Shown here piece after piece: positions 9,259 to 17,482 of a DNA stretch of 64,000 nt (the first letter of the stretch is position 1; each line of letters opens with the position of its first letter). The DNA is from Microvirga ossetica (GTDB lineage Bacteria > Pseudomonadota > Alphaproteobacteria > Rhizobiales > Beijerinckiaceae). The position numbers were made by a program, and so were the translations under genes. The stretch spans positions 3,567,501 to 3,631,500 of the forward strand of contig NZ_CP016616.1 of assembly GCF_002741015.1 (NCBI RefSeq), read 5' to 3'. The notes beneath the pieces are model-generated. The model was not told the origin of the DNA. It saw nothing but the letters and a program-made list of their open reading frames with translations, and searched no databases.

Positions 9259-9927
9259 TTGCTGAGAACGTTCACTCTCAACGAAGTTTGGATTCTCGTC
9301 CTGGCCGCCCGATGGACGATCGCCCTGTCGCTCGCGGCATTCGCCGGTGGGGGGACGGTCGGGTTCGTCCTCGCCATCGCGAGGATCTCGCCCTTCAGGG
9401 CGCTGAGATACATTGCATCCGGCTACATCCAGTTCGTGCAGGCCATACCGGGCCTCATGCTCCTGCTCCTGTTCTACTACGGCCTGAACCTGTTCGGCAT
9501 CCGGATCGACGCGTGGACCGCGGCGGTGCTGGCGTTCACCTTATCGACAAGCGCCTTCTTGGCCGAGATCTGGCGCGGTTGCCTCCAGGCCGTTCCCGCA
9601 GGGCAATGGGATGCGGCCCGATCGCTCGGGCTGACCTTTCCGAAGGCGCTGATCCTGGTGATCATCCCGCAGGCGGTTCGGATGGCCTTGCCGCCAACGG
9701 TCGGGTACATGGTGCAGGTCGTGAAGGGAACCTCCCTGGCGGCCCTGATCGGATTCACGGAACTCGCGAAGGCCGGTGCTCAGATCAACACCGTCACCTT
9801 CGAGCCCGTTCTGGTCTTCGGGACGGTAGCGGGCATCTATTTCCTGATCTGCTGGCCCCTGTCGCTGCTCAGCGGTTATCTGGAAAGGCAGTTGAAGGTC
9901 GGTCACGTGAACATCCAGGCCATGTGA
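9259..9927 (+). CDS. Polar-amino-acid-type ABC transporter permease (second)
   Basis: A 222-aa inner-membrane permease of the same family as its upstream neighbour, with the EAA loop at GQWDAARSLGLTFPKALILVIIPQA and about five transmembrane segments. It starts at a TTG with GAGAGG eight bases upstream. The two permeases should form a heterodimer. No ATP-binding subunit gene lies in this cluster, so the complex must borrow one. Confidence 0.9.
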   Translation: MLRTFTLNEVWILVLAARWTIALSLAAFAGGGTVGFVLAIARISPFRALRYIASGYIQFVQAIPGLMLLLLFYYGLNLFGIRIDAWTAAVLAFTLSTSAFLAEIWRGCLQAVPAGQWDAARSLGLTFPKALILVIIPQAVRMALPPTVGYMVQVVKGTSLAALIGFTELAKAGAQINTVTFEPVLVFGTVAGIYFLICWPLSLLSGYLERQLKVGHVNIQAM

Positions 9928-10014
9928 TCCGAAGAGGTACGGCGTGCTGGCCGGAGAAGCCCGCGCGCGACGTATGACCGCCACGAGGGCGGGCTGAAAA
10001 GGAGGGAGGAGACC

Positions 10015-10818
10015 ATGGGTATGCGAGGAATCATGAAATCCGTGCTCGCGCTGACGGCGATGGCCATCGTCGGCCTGTCGGCAGAGACTGCCAGGGCCCA
10101 GACCGTCGACGAGATCATCAAGCGCGGCAAGGTCGTCATTGCCATAGACACGACGGTGCCGCCCTATGGCATGCTCGACGCCAACAATCAGCCGACCGGT
10201 ATCGACGTCGAGGTGGCGAACCTCATCGGCAAGAACCTCAAGGTTCCGGTCGAGCTCGTCACGGTGAACTCGCCCGGGCGTATTCCCGCCCTGCTCAGCA
10301 ACCGTGTCGACATGGTGGTCGCGATCTTCTCGATCACGGCGGAGAGAGCACTCCAAGTGTCGTTCTCGATCCCGTATGCGGGCCAGTCCGCTGTCCTCAT
10401 TGCTCCCAAGACGGCTAACATCAAAGGGCCGGATGATCTCAAGAGTCTGAAGGTCGGCGTCACGCGCGGCGCGCTTGAGGACGGTGCCCTCACGCAAATG
10501 AACCCAGCCGGCATGAACCTGCTTCGGTTCGATGACGGCCCATCGGTCTCGCAGGCCATGCTTTCCGGCCAGATCGATGCCATGGGGGGAGGGGATTACG
10601 GCGAAATCTATCTCCGGAAGGGCGCCAAGGGTGAAGAGTACGAGCAGAAGTTCCCCCTGAGGGCGGCCCACTTCGGGATCGGCATCCGCCGCGGAAACCC
10701 CGATCTGCTGCAATGGCTGAACACATTCGTCTATCAGATCAAGAACAGCGGCGATCTGGACGCGATTTCCCGCAAGTTCCGCAATGGCCAGCCCATGATC
10801 CCGCTGCCGGTCTTCTAG
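10015..10818 (+). CDS. Polar-amino-acid-type ABC transporter substrate-binding protein
   Basis: A 267-aa periplasmic receptor (SBP_bac_3). A Sec signal peptide covers residues about 1-28 (cleavage after ARA). Family blocks include DEIIKRGKVVIAIDTTVPPYG, VDMVVAIFSITAERA and DLKSLKVGVTRG. The ribosome-binding site is very strong (AAAGGAGGGAGGAG), as expected for an abundant receptor, and a hairpin directly after the gene probably protects this part of the message. Ligand unknown: the family takes polar amino acids, but the surrounding hydroxyacid enzymes suggest a related hydroxy or amino acid. Confidence 0.92.
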   Translation: MGMRGIMKSVLALTAMAIVGLSAETARAQTVDEIIKRGKVVIAIDTTVPPYGMLDANNQPTGIDVEVANLIGKNLKVPVELVTVNSPGRIPALLSNRVDMVVAIFSITAERALQVSFSIPYAGQSAVLIAPKTANIKGPDDLKSLKVGVTRGALEDGALTQMNPAGMNLLRFDDGPSVSQAMLSGQIDAMGGGDYGEIYLRKGAKGEEYEQKFPLRAAHFGIGIRRGNPDLLQWLNTFVYQIKNSGDLDAISRKFRNGQPMIPLPVF

Positions 10819-10834
10819 GAACTGCAAGCTGGAA

Positions 10835-10858
10835 GGGATGCCGCCGAACCGGCATCCC
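10835..10858 (+). terminator. Intercistronic hairpin after the binding-protein gene
   Basis: A 9-bp perfect stem (GGGATGCCG 10835-10843 with CGGCATCCC 10850-10858) and a 6-nt loop, with no U-run. It sits between the binding protein and the Ldh2-type gene, where such structures usually stabilise upstream mRNA or let only part of transcription through. Confidence 0.6.
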
Positions 10859-10891
10859 TCGTCAACCGCGACACTCTACCGAGGAAGGCCG

Positions 10892-11947
10892 ATGAGCCTC
10901 ACTTCTACGCCCGTGATCGTCCCAGCAGATAGGCTCAGAGAGATCGTCCGGACGATCTTTTCGGCGGCCGGGTCGTCGGAGCGGGAAGCGGGGCTCGTCG
11001 CCGACCACCTTGTTGGGGCCAACCTGCGCGGCCACGATTCCCACGGGGTGAGCATGATCCCCGCCTACGTCGCCAACGCACTCGACGGAAGCCTGGTCCT
11101 GAACCAGGCCTTGTCCGTCGCATTCGACAGCGGTGCGCTCATCATTTGCGACGGCGGCGTGGGTATCGGCCAAGTCATGGCCCACGATGCGATCGAGGCC
11201 GGAATCGAACGGGCCGCGGGCACCGGCGCGTGTATCGTGGGACTGCGGAATTCGCATCACATCGGCCGCATCGGTCACTGGGCCGAGCAGTGCGCAGCGG
11301 CTGGCTTGGTGTCCATCCATTTCGTCAATGTCGTGAGTACCCCGGCGGTCGCGCCGTTCGGCGGCACCAAGGCACGTGTCGGCACCAATCCGTTCGCGGT
11401 CGGCATCCCTCGAACCGATATGCCTCCCGTCGTCGTCGATTTCGCGACCAGCCGCCTGGCGGCCGGGAAAGTTCACGTGGCCTTCAATCAGGGCGTTTCC
11501 ATTCCTGAAGGAGCCTTGCTGGACGCGGACGGCCACCCGACGACCGATCCGTCCGCCCTGTTCTCGGACCCGCCGGGCGCCCTCTTGCCCTTTGGGGAGC
11601 ATAAGGGCTGGGGGCTGTCCGTCGCTTGCGAGCTTCTAGGTGCGGCGCTCATCGGCGGCAAAACCCAGTCAGGCCCGAAGCAGGGCAACGCCATCGTAAA
11701 CTCCATGCTGTCCATCCTCGTCTCGCCAGACCGCCTCGGCACAAGAGCGAATCTCGACGACGAGACGAACGCGTTCGTCTCGTGGGTTCGGTCGGAGGCA
11801 GACCGCGCCTCACAAATCCTAATGCCGGGCGACCCGGAGCGGGAAACCAAGCGGTGGCGCGAGGCTAACGGCATACCAATCGACGCGCGGACCTGGCAGG
11901 AGATCGAGGCAGCGGCTGAATCCGTGGGCGTGCCAAGACTTGCCTGA
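10892..11947 (+). CDS. Ldh2-family (malate/L-lactate/L-sulfolactate type) 2-hydroxyacid dehydrogenase
   Basis: A 351-aa NAD(P)-dependent oxidoreductase of the Ldh_2 family, a fold unrelated to Rossmann lactate dehydrogenases. The substrate/catalytic HDSHGV motif is near residue 50, the cofactor-binding NSHHIGRIG near residue 125, and GTNPFAVGIPR and LLPFGEHKGWGL follow. I start at ATG 10892, after CGAGGAAGG. Family members oxidise L-2-hydroxyacids, or act on sulfolactate or ureidoglycolate. With the D-type dehydrogenase at 7481-8503 it could handle both enantiomers or epimerise through the 2-oxoacid. It is the last gene of the cluster. Confidence 0.92.
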   Translation: MSLTSTPVIVPADRLREIVRTIFSAAGSSEREAGLVADHLVGANLRGHDSHGVSMIPAYVANALDGSLVLNQALSVAFDSGALIICDGGVGIGQVMAHDAIEAGIERAAGTGACIVGLRNSHHIGRIGHWAEQCAAAGLVSIHFVNVVSTPAVAPFGGTKARVGTNPFAVGIPRTDMPPVVVDFATSRLAAGKVHVAFNQGVSIPEGALLDADGHPTTDPSALFSDPPGALLPFGEHKGWGLSVACELLGAALIGGKTQSGPKQGNAIVNSMLSILVSPDRLGTRANLDDETNAFVSWVRSEADRASQILMPGDPERETKRWREANGIPIDARTWQEIEAAAESVGVPRLA

Positions 11948-12180
11948 CCTGTCGAGTTCATCCGCGGTTTCGGATTTCACCGCGCTGCCGGCAATCGAGT
12001 TCGCTCGCCCTTCTCGAACAGGGCGCCCACTGGCCGCACCACGGACCAACGTCCTCTCCTGCTCGTATCATTCCAGGCTCTCCCGTCGACCGCACACGCC
12101 CTGACTCAGGCTGAGCCACCGCTCAGTGGGGTTCGGGCAGCAGGAGGTTCGAGGCCCTGTAGCTGAAGCGCGACGAGGCG

Positions 12181-12600
12181 TCAGATACCGATCCCCTTCA
12201 CCTTGGTGATCATCTCCCAATTGTCTCCGGCCGCGATGATGCATGTCTTGCCGTCTGTCGCGGTCATGACCATCGACCACGAGCCGGACGAGGAGGCAAA
12301 GACCTCAAGGACCTGTCCGGACTGAACCAAGCCGATCCCGACAGGGCTTTCCTTGTATTGGTCGGACAACGCCTCCACGAGTTTGTCTCGAGGGCCACAT
12401 GCCCCTTGAGCATGAGCGGATTCGTGCCCAAACGTGACTAGGCAACCAAGTGTGAGGATCGCTGCAAGCGGCCGGCGGATCGAGGCGTATCGTGGACGAG
12501 CAGAGACCCTGACTGGGATCGGCTGCCGATCGATGAAGAGTGCCTCGAACCAGTTGGCCAGCTTCGGGATGGAGATTAGGGGAATGATCTTCACGCTCAT
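12181..12600 (-). CDS. Hypothetical secreted or membrane-anchored small protein
   Basis: A 139-aa product starting at 12600, with AGGAGG upstream on the minus strand. An unusual 45-residue leader precedes a hydrophobic segment (PLAAILTLGCLVTFGHESAHAQG) that looks like a signal peptide with an AHA-type cleavage site. The mature part has two cysteines (GACGPRD and KTCIIAAGDNWE) likely paired in the periplasm. Similar small secreted proteins are common in this group but have no known function. It is transcribed towards the Ldh2-type gene. Confidence 0.65.
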   Translation of the reverse strand: MSVKIIPLISIPKLANWFEALFIDRQPIPVRVSARPRYASIRRPLAAILTLGCLVTFGHESAHAQGACGPRDKLVEALSDQYKESPVGIGLVQSGQVLEVFASSSGSWSMVMTATDGKTCIIAAGDNWEMITKVKGIGI

Positions 12601-12956
12601 CGAAACCTCCTCTTGCTGACTCCGAGCGTCACACAAGGCCTCGCGGCCTGCTGTGACCTGCGTCACACAATCTCTTTTGGCGATTTCGCGAAGGCACGAA
12701 ACAAGCGCATCATCATTCGTCCGATGTACCCTGCGCCCAACAGGCCAACTGTATGCTCCCCTAGAAGCCTCCCGAGCAAGCGTGTCCGCAGGTCGAACTA
12801 GGGTTCATTGTTCCGCATGCCGTCCGCGAGCTCTGAGGGGTGTCGCAAGAATGACAGAACTTGTGCCATCACAAACTCAGAGACGGCCTCGCCGATATGA
12901 ATTGCAGCATGCGTTACTTGCAAGCGCTCCTCGCTGATGGCCGCGAAACGAACGAG
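12601..12956. other. Intergenic region before the sulfatase remnant
   Basis: No gene is recognisable. The small minus-strand gene at 12600 must have its promoter here. The missing 5' part of the sulfatase gene is not found in any frame. Confidence 0.35.
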
Positions 12957-13460
12957 ATGGCGGACTCGTGGTTCGGCAAGGACCACAACACGCCCTTCTA
13001 TCAGGCGACCCAGGCCGGGCCGGTCGACCAATGGCCGAACGGCATGGGCTTCGAGTACTTTTATGGCTTCGCCGGCGGTGACACCAGCCAGTGGCAGCCG
13101 AACCTCTTCCGCAATACGACAGCCATCTATCCCTTCCAGGGCAGTTCCGGCTGGAACCTGACCACCGCCATGGCCGACGAGGCCATGCAGCACATGAGGG
13201 AACTCAAGGCCGTCACTCCGGACAAGCGCTTTTTCGTCTACTACGTACCCGGCGGCACGCACGCATCAACCGACGCCGGAGTGGATCAAGAAGATCAGCG
13301 ACATGCATTTCTTCGACGAGGGCTGGAACAAGCTGCGCGAGACTATCTTCGCCAACCAGAAGCGGCTGGGCATCATGCCTGCGAATGCCCAATTGACCCC
13401 TTGGTCGAAGGACCTGCCGGAGTGGGATTCGCTCAGTCTCCCGCTCCAAGGGCAAGCGGC
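12957..13460 (+). pseudogene. Arylsulfatase pseudogene (5'-truncated and frameshifted)
   Basis: The first segment reads GKDHNTPFYQATQAGP, then WPNGMGFEYFYGF, then FFVYYVPGGTHA, clearly the middle of an AslA-type sulfatase. At about 13262-13275 the frame is lost; the next frame continues with TPEWIKKISDMHFFDEGWNK and LTPWSKDLPEWDSL, the expected following residues. The N-terminal CxPSR region that carries the formylglycine nucleophile is missing, as is the C-terminus after about 13435. The protein cannot be active. Confidence 0.85.
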
Positions 13461-13880
13461 CGGATCCGGACGATGATGAGGCCTACCCACTCTTCGCCAA
13501 TGATGCCGATCCGTGTCGGCACAAGTTCTCCGCCAAGAATGTGTCAGATCGCAATGAGGTTCAGGACGCACTCGCTCGTATGCACCGGATCGCGGTGCAG
13601 CGGACACAGCAGGTGAGGCCCTCTCAGCCAAGTGGCGTGGCGGAGCGGCCGCCGGCCCAGCTATGGGAGGTTGCTGAGCATCGAGGCGATGAGCTTCGTC
13701 CAGTGTTAACACAGCATAGGGGCGGGCAGGGATCTCCTGCTGTCTAAGCCCAGAAAGTGAAGCCCGTCCCAGCGCGCCAGCCATCTCCAGAGACTTGATC
13801 GCCGCCATGCAGGAGATGTGGTAGGTCCTACCTAGTCGCCCTTGGGCTGACTCTGGCCCTGACCTCAGATCGAGTTTTCC
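13461..13880. other. Degraded region between the sulfatase remnant and the MFS gene
   Basis: One frame reads DDDEAYPLFANDADPCRHKFSAKN across about 13472-13540, which looks like the remains of a coding sequence, but I cannot assign it. Nothing else is recognisable. Confidence 0.3.
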
Positions 13881-15560
13881 ATGCCGACAAAAGACGCTGA
13901 AGGATCGGACAGGCGGGCATCCTCTTTGTCCCCCTTCCGGCATCGCATCTTTCTCGCTGTATGGCTTGCAAGTCTCGCCTCCAACTTCGGGGGGCTGATC
14001 CAGTCGGTGGGGGCGGCTTGGCTGATGACGTCCATCGGCGCATCGGCGAATCTTGTTGCCCTGGTGCAGGCTTCGACGACGCTTCCGATCATGCTGTTCT
14101 CGCTCATGGCCGGCGCCATTGCCGACAACTTCGACCGGCGCATGCTGATGCTCGCCGCGCAGATCTTCCTGCTCGCAGTTTCGGTGGCCCTGACCCTTTG
14201 CGCTTATTTTGGCCTGGTAACACCCTGGCTGCTGCTCACCTTCACCTTCTTGGTTGGCTGCGGCACCGCCTTCAATGGACCCGCCTGGCAGTCGCTGGTG
14301 GGCGAGATGGTGCCCCGCTCCGACCTGCCGGCCGCGATCGCCCTTAACAGCATGGGCTTCAACATCGCGCGCAGCGTTGGCCCGGCGCTCGGCGGTATCA
14401 TCGTCGCAACGATCGGTGCCTTCGCCGCCTTTGCGGTGAACGCGCTCAGTTATCTCGGGCTGATCGTGGTCCTGGCACGCTGGCAGCCTGTTCGGCCGCC
14501 GAGGGCTTTGCCGCCGGAGACGCTTGGCAGTGCCATGGCGGCAGGGATCCGCTATGTTGCCATGTCTCCCAATCTCGGCGTGGTGCTCTTGCGGGGAGCG
14601 GCGTTCGGTCTGGCAGCCATTGCGGTTCAGGCCCTGATGCCACTCATCGCCCGTGACCTGATCCAGGGAGGACCGCTCACCTATGGCCTCCTGCTCGGAG
14701 CCTTCGGCGCCGGTGCGGTCGGTGGGGCTCTTCTCAGCACCCGTCTGAGACAGGCCCTGTCACTCGAGGCCCTCGTCCGCGTTGCCTTCATCAGCTTTGC
14801 CGTCTGCGCGGCTGTTGCGGGGCTGAGCAACCTTGCAGCCCTGAGCATCGCGGCAATGGCTCTGGGCGGGGCCAGCTGGGTGCTGGCGCTCTCCAGCTTC
14901 AATGCCACCGTGCAGCTGTCCTCACCCCGCTGGGTGGTTGGCCGTGCCCTTGCGCTCTACCAGATGGCAACCTTCGGCGGGATGGCCCTCGGCAGTTGGA
15001 TCTGGGGCGTGGTGGCCGACCGGTATGGGACAGCGGATGCTCTGCTGATCGCGGCAGGCATGCTGGTCGGCGGGGCCGCACTCGGCGTGCGCCTTCCTCT
15101 GCCCGAGCTGAAGATGCTGAACCTTGATCCGCTCAATCGGTGGACGGAGCCTAATCTCGCAATCGACGTTCTGCCGAGGAGCGGCCCGATCGTGATCACG
15201 ATCGAGTACGTGATCCGGGAAGCGGATGTGGTGGCGTTCCTCGCTGTGATGGCGGGACGGCGGCGGATCCGGCGTCGGGACGGGGCACGCCATTGGACGC
15301 TATCGCGGGATTTGGAAAACCCCGAAATCTGGATCGAGCGCTATCACAGTCCGACCTGGCTGGACTATGTGCGGCACAATCAGCGCATCACGCAGGCTGA
15401 CGCCGCCGTGGGCGAGCGGCTCAGGGCGCTGCATCGAGGGCCGGACAAGCCGCGCGTTCGCCGCATGATCGAGCGCCAGACCGGCGGGCCGGGTCCGGAC
15501 CCTCGATCTCAAGCCCATGACCTAACCGAGCCGCTCACCGATCCGGCCCGATCGTCCTGA
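13881..15560 (+). CDS. MFS exporter (MFS_3 family) with C-terminal monooxygenase-like domain
   Basis: A 559-aa protein. Residues about 20-410 hold about twelve transmembrane segments of the MFS_3/EntS type (FRHRIFLAVWLASLASNFGG at the start, DNFDRRMLML in the 2-3 loop). Residues about 430-540 form a cytosolic domain (VITIEYVIREADVVAFLAVM, LSRDLENPEIWIERYHSPTWLDYVRHNQR) resembling small ferredoxin-like antibiotic-biosynthesis-monooxygenase folds. That tail is typical of this subgroup. It probably exports a small hydrophobic compound or siderophore; substrate unknown. No strong ribosome-binding site precedes the ATG. Confidence 0.88.
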   Translation: MPTKDAEGSDRRASSLSPFRHRIFLAVWLASLASNFGGLIQSVGAAWLMTSIGASANLVALVQASTTLPIMLFSLMAGAIADNFDRRMLMLAAQIFLLAVSVALTLCAYFGLVTPWLLLTFTFLVGCGTAFNGPAWQSLVGEMVPRSDLPAAIALNSMGFNIARSVGPALGGIIVATIGAFAAFAVNALSYLGLIVVLARWQPVRPPRALPPETLGSAMAAGIRYVAMSPNLGVVLLRGAAFGLAAIAVQALMPLIARDLIQGGPLTYGLLLGAFGAGAVGGALLSTRLRQALSLEALVRVAFISFAVCAAVAGLSNLAALSIAAMALGGASWVLALSSFNATVQLSSPRWVVGRALALYQMATFGGMALGSWIWGVVADRYGTADALLIAAGMLVGGAALGVRLPLPELKMLNLDPLNRWTEPNLAIDVLPRSGPIVITIEYVIREADVVAFLAVMAGRRRIRRRDGARHWTLSRDLENPEIWIERYHSPTWLDYVRHNQRITQADAAVGERLRALHRGPDKPRVRRMIERQTGGPGPDPRSQAHDLTEPLTDPARSS

Positions 15561-15757
15561 GGCCATAATGTGGCGCGTCCAAGCTGCCGAAACGGATCCG
15601 GCTCTTCCTGTCGGCCGGCGTGCGGCATCGGCGATGCACCCCCGCACGAGCTCACTGGACGCACTTGCTGCCATGTCTCGGGCATCGTTTAGTGATGTGC
15701 CGCTATATGTAACCGCCGAGTCCGTCAAATCCGTCAACCGGGTGTCAGCAGATCCCT

Positions 15758-15925
15758 ATGGCCCGTCGCTTTCGCCTTCTCGCCCTCACCGTGCTCGCTC
15801 TCTATGCCTGTGCGCTTGCCGTGCTGTTTGTGAACCAGCGCAGCCTGCTCTATCCGGCGTCCGATCGGCGTGCCACGGCGTCCGAGGCAGGACTCGTCGG
15901 CTTTCAGGATCTGGTCCTGCCAACT
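15758..15925 (+). pseudogene. Alpha/beta hydrolase, N-terminal fragment
   Basis: This fragment encodes a signal-anchor helix (LLALTVLALYACALAVLFVN) and the start of a BEM46/YfhR-type alpha/beta hydrolase (LLYPASD...GFQDLVLP). It is cut at the left inverted repeat of the IS3-family element. The rest of the gene, including the nucleophile elbow, is missing on this side. Confidence 0.8.
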
Positions 15926-15961
15926 GGATTTGCTTCGGTTTAGTGGAGAGCGGTTTGGTAG

Positions 15962-16819
15962 CTATCCGGCCAGCCTTTCGAACTGAGCCGGACTGACATA
16001 GTCCAGTGTCGAATGACGCCGGACGGGATTGTAGAAGCCATCGATGTAACGACCGATCGCCTTCCTGGCCTCGGCTCTCGTCTGGAAGACGGTGCGCCAG
16101 ACCAGCTCGGACTTCAAGGTCTTGAAGAAAGTCTCGACCACGGCATTGTCGAAACAATTGCCTGTCCCGGACATTGAGATCCGGATGCCGTGCTTCCGCA
16201 ACTCGGCCTGATACTCGATCGAACAATATTGACTGCCGCGGTCCGCGTGATGGGTCAGCCCCTCACCGGGTCTTCGGATCGCCAGAGCCTTGCGCAGCGC
16301 CTCGAGCGCCAGTTCCTTGTGCAGCCGGTCGCTCACCGCCCAGCCAACCACCCGGCGCGCGAAGAGATCCAGGACCACGGCCAGGTAGAGCCAGCCCTCG
16401 CTCGTCCACACGTACGAGATATCCGCGTTCCATTTCTGGTTCGGGCGCTCGGCCGAGAAGTCCTGCTCGAGCAGGTTGGGAGCAATAGGAAAGGCGTGGT
16501 GGCTGTCGGTGGTGCGCTTGAAGCGACGTTTCTGCCGGGCCTTGAGCCCATTCTCGCGCATCAGTCGGGCCGTCCGACGGCGCCCGATCGGCAGGCCCTG
16601 ATCCTGGAGTTCGCGCGTCATCCGTGGGCTGCCATAGGTGCCATTCGATTCTCGAAAGGCGGATCGGACATGGGCGAGCAGCACCAGATCGTCGCGCTGA
16701 CGCTGGCAGGCCGGACGACTTCGCCAGGCAAAGTAGCCGCTCTGGCTCACCTCAAGAACCTGGCACAGGCGCTGGATGGGGAATTCCGCTTTCGCCGCAT
16801 CGATGAACGTGAACCTCAT
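15962..16819 (-). CDS. IS3-family transposase OrfB (DDE integrase core)
   Basis: A 285-aa C-terminal half of the transposase. The HTH_21-like start (YGSPRMTRELQDQG) precedes the rve core with its catalytic residues: D in WNADISYVW, D in HHADRGSQY, E in NAVVETFFKTLKSE. It ends with the usual RRHSTLDYVSPAQFE. The frame overlaps orfA by four bases in the -1 register, and the functional enzyme is presumably the OrfAB fusion made by frameshifting. It looks intact. Confidence 0.93.
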   Translation of the reverse strand: MRFTFIDAAKAEFPIQRLCQVLEVSQSGYFAWRSRPACQRQRDDLVLLAHVRSAFRESNGTYGSPRMTRELQDQGLPIGRRRTARLMRENGLKARQKRRFKRTTDSHHAFPIAPNLLEQDFSAERPNQKWNADISYVWTSEGWLYLAVVLDLFARRVVGWAVSDRLHKELALEALRKALAIRRPGEGLTHHADRGSQYCSIEYQAELRKHGIRISMSGTGNCFDNAVVETFFKTLKSELVWRTVFQTRAEARKAIGRYIDGFYNPVRRHSTLDYVSPAQFERLAG

Positions 16820-17103
16820 CGACTTCCCTCCTTGACGAAAAAAGCGGTGGCCTTCTTGAGGATGTCGCGCTCTTGCCGCAGCACCTCGTTCTCGCGACGG
16901 AGGCGCTTGAGCTCGTCCATGACATCCTCATTGGGCGGCGGGGCCGACGAAGGCCGCATATCCTGGTGCTCCGCCATCCAGCGCGCGAGCGTCGAACGGT
17001 TCACCCCAAGATCGTCGGCGATCGCGCGTTGCGAGCGCCCACTCGTCAAAACGAGGCGGACGGCCTCATCCTGAAACTCTCTCTTAAAACGGGTCTTCGG
17101 CAT
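16816..17103 (-). CDS. IS3-family transposase OrfA (HTH protein)
   Basis: A 95-aa HTH_Tnp_1 protein: FKREFQDEAVRLVLTSGRSQ, then the recognition helix region DLGVNRSTLARWM, then a leucine-zipper-like segment (LKRLRRENEVLRQERDILKKA). It binds the element's ends and supplies the N-terminus of the fusion transposase. Its stop overlaps the orfB start as ATGA. Confidence 0.9.
   Translation of the reverse strand: MPKTRFKREFQDEAVRLVLTSGRSQRAIADDLGVNRSTLARWMAEHQDMRPSSAPPPNEDVMDELKRLRRENEVLRQERDILKKATAFFVKEGSR
16837..16843 (-). promoter_or_regulatory. Putative -1 ribosomal frameshift site
   Basis: On the minus strand TTTTTTC is read in frame as T TTT TTC seven codons before the orfA stop, the phasing expected for -1 slippage into orfB. 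An AGGAGG just downstream could act as the usual stimulatory Shine-Dalgarno-like element or as the orfB ribosome-binding site. Confidence 0.55.
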
Positions 17104-17154
17104 GGAGATCCTCCTGCTTCATCAGAAGCTCTCCATTTTTTCGAAGCAAGACCA

Positions 17155-17464
17155 CTATTGGTATGTCCCTGTCCGGTGGCTGATGCTGGACCAATTTCGG
17201 TCCCTCGAGACCATCCTGGCCGTGAAGGCGCCGATCCTGATCCTGCACGGCACCGAAGACCGCATCATTCCCTTCGCGTTCGGCCGACAGCTCTTCGACG
17301 CTGCGTCCGAGCCGAAGCGCTTCGTCCGTATCGAGGGCGGCAACCACGCCCGGAACTTGGAGCAGGGTAGGATGGCTGCGGTGGAGGAGTTTCTTGCGGC
17401 CATCGAGTCCCGGTCGCCAGACCGGGCCTCCACGGGCGCCGTCACGCCCGCGCGAGCGCCCTAG
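17155..17464 (+). pseudogene. Alpha/beta hydrolase, C-terminal fragment
   Basis: Immediately after the IS right end the frame reads YWYVPVRWLMLDQF, then PILILHGTEDRIIPFAFG with the charge-relay aspartate, then GGNHARN with the catalytic histidine, ending with a TAG. It completes the hydrolase interrupted at 15925. Roughly the central 100 residues, with the GxSxG nucleophile, are absent from both fragments, so the gene is dead. Confidence 0.85.
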
Positions 17465-17482
17465 GCCTGGAGCCGACGCTGA

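Larger units (their letters stand above)
15925..17154 (-). mobile_element. IS3-family insertion sequence
   Basis: A 1230-bp element bounded by imperfect 27-bp inverted repeats: 15925-15951 and 17128-17154. They share the TGG tip, TTGCTTCG and TGGAGAGC. It carries two overlapping minus-strand frames (orfA, orfB). No matching 3-4 bp direct repeats flank it (AAC on the left, CTA on the right), and the host gene lacks its middle, so a deletion accompanied or followed insertion. Confidence 0.85.

Noticed and set aside
13266..13943. A 225-codon minus-strand frame over the sulfatase remnant
   Set aside because: Arg/Ser/Pro-rich, crosses the start of the MFS gene, and the plus strand shows recognisable sulfatase residues.
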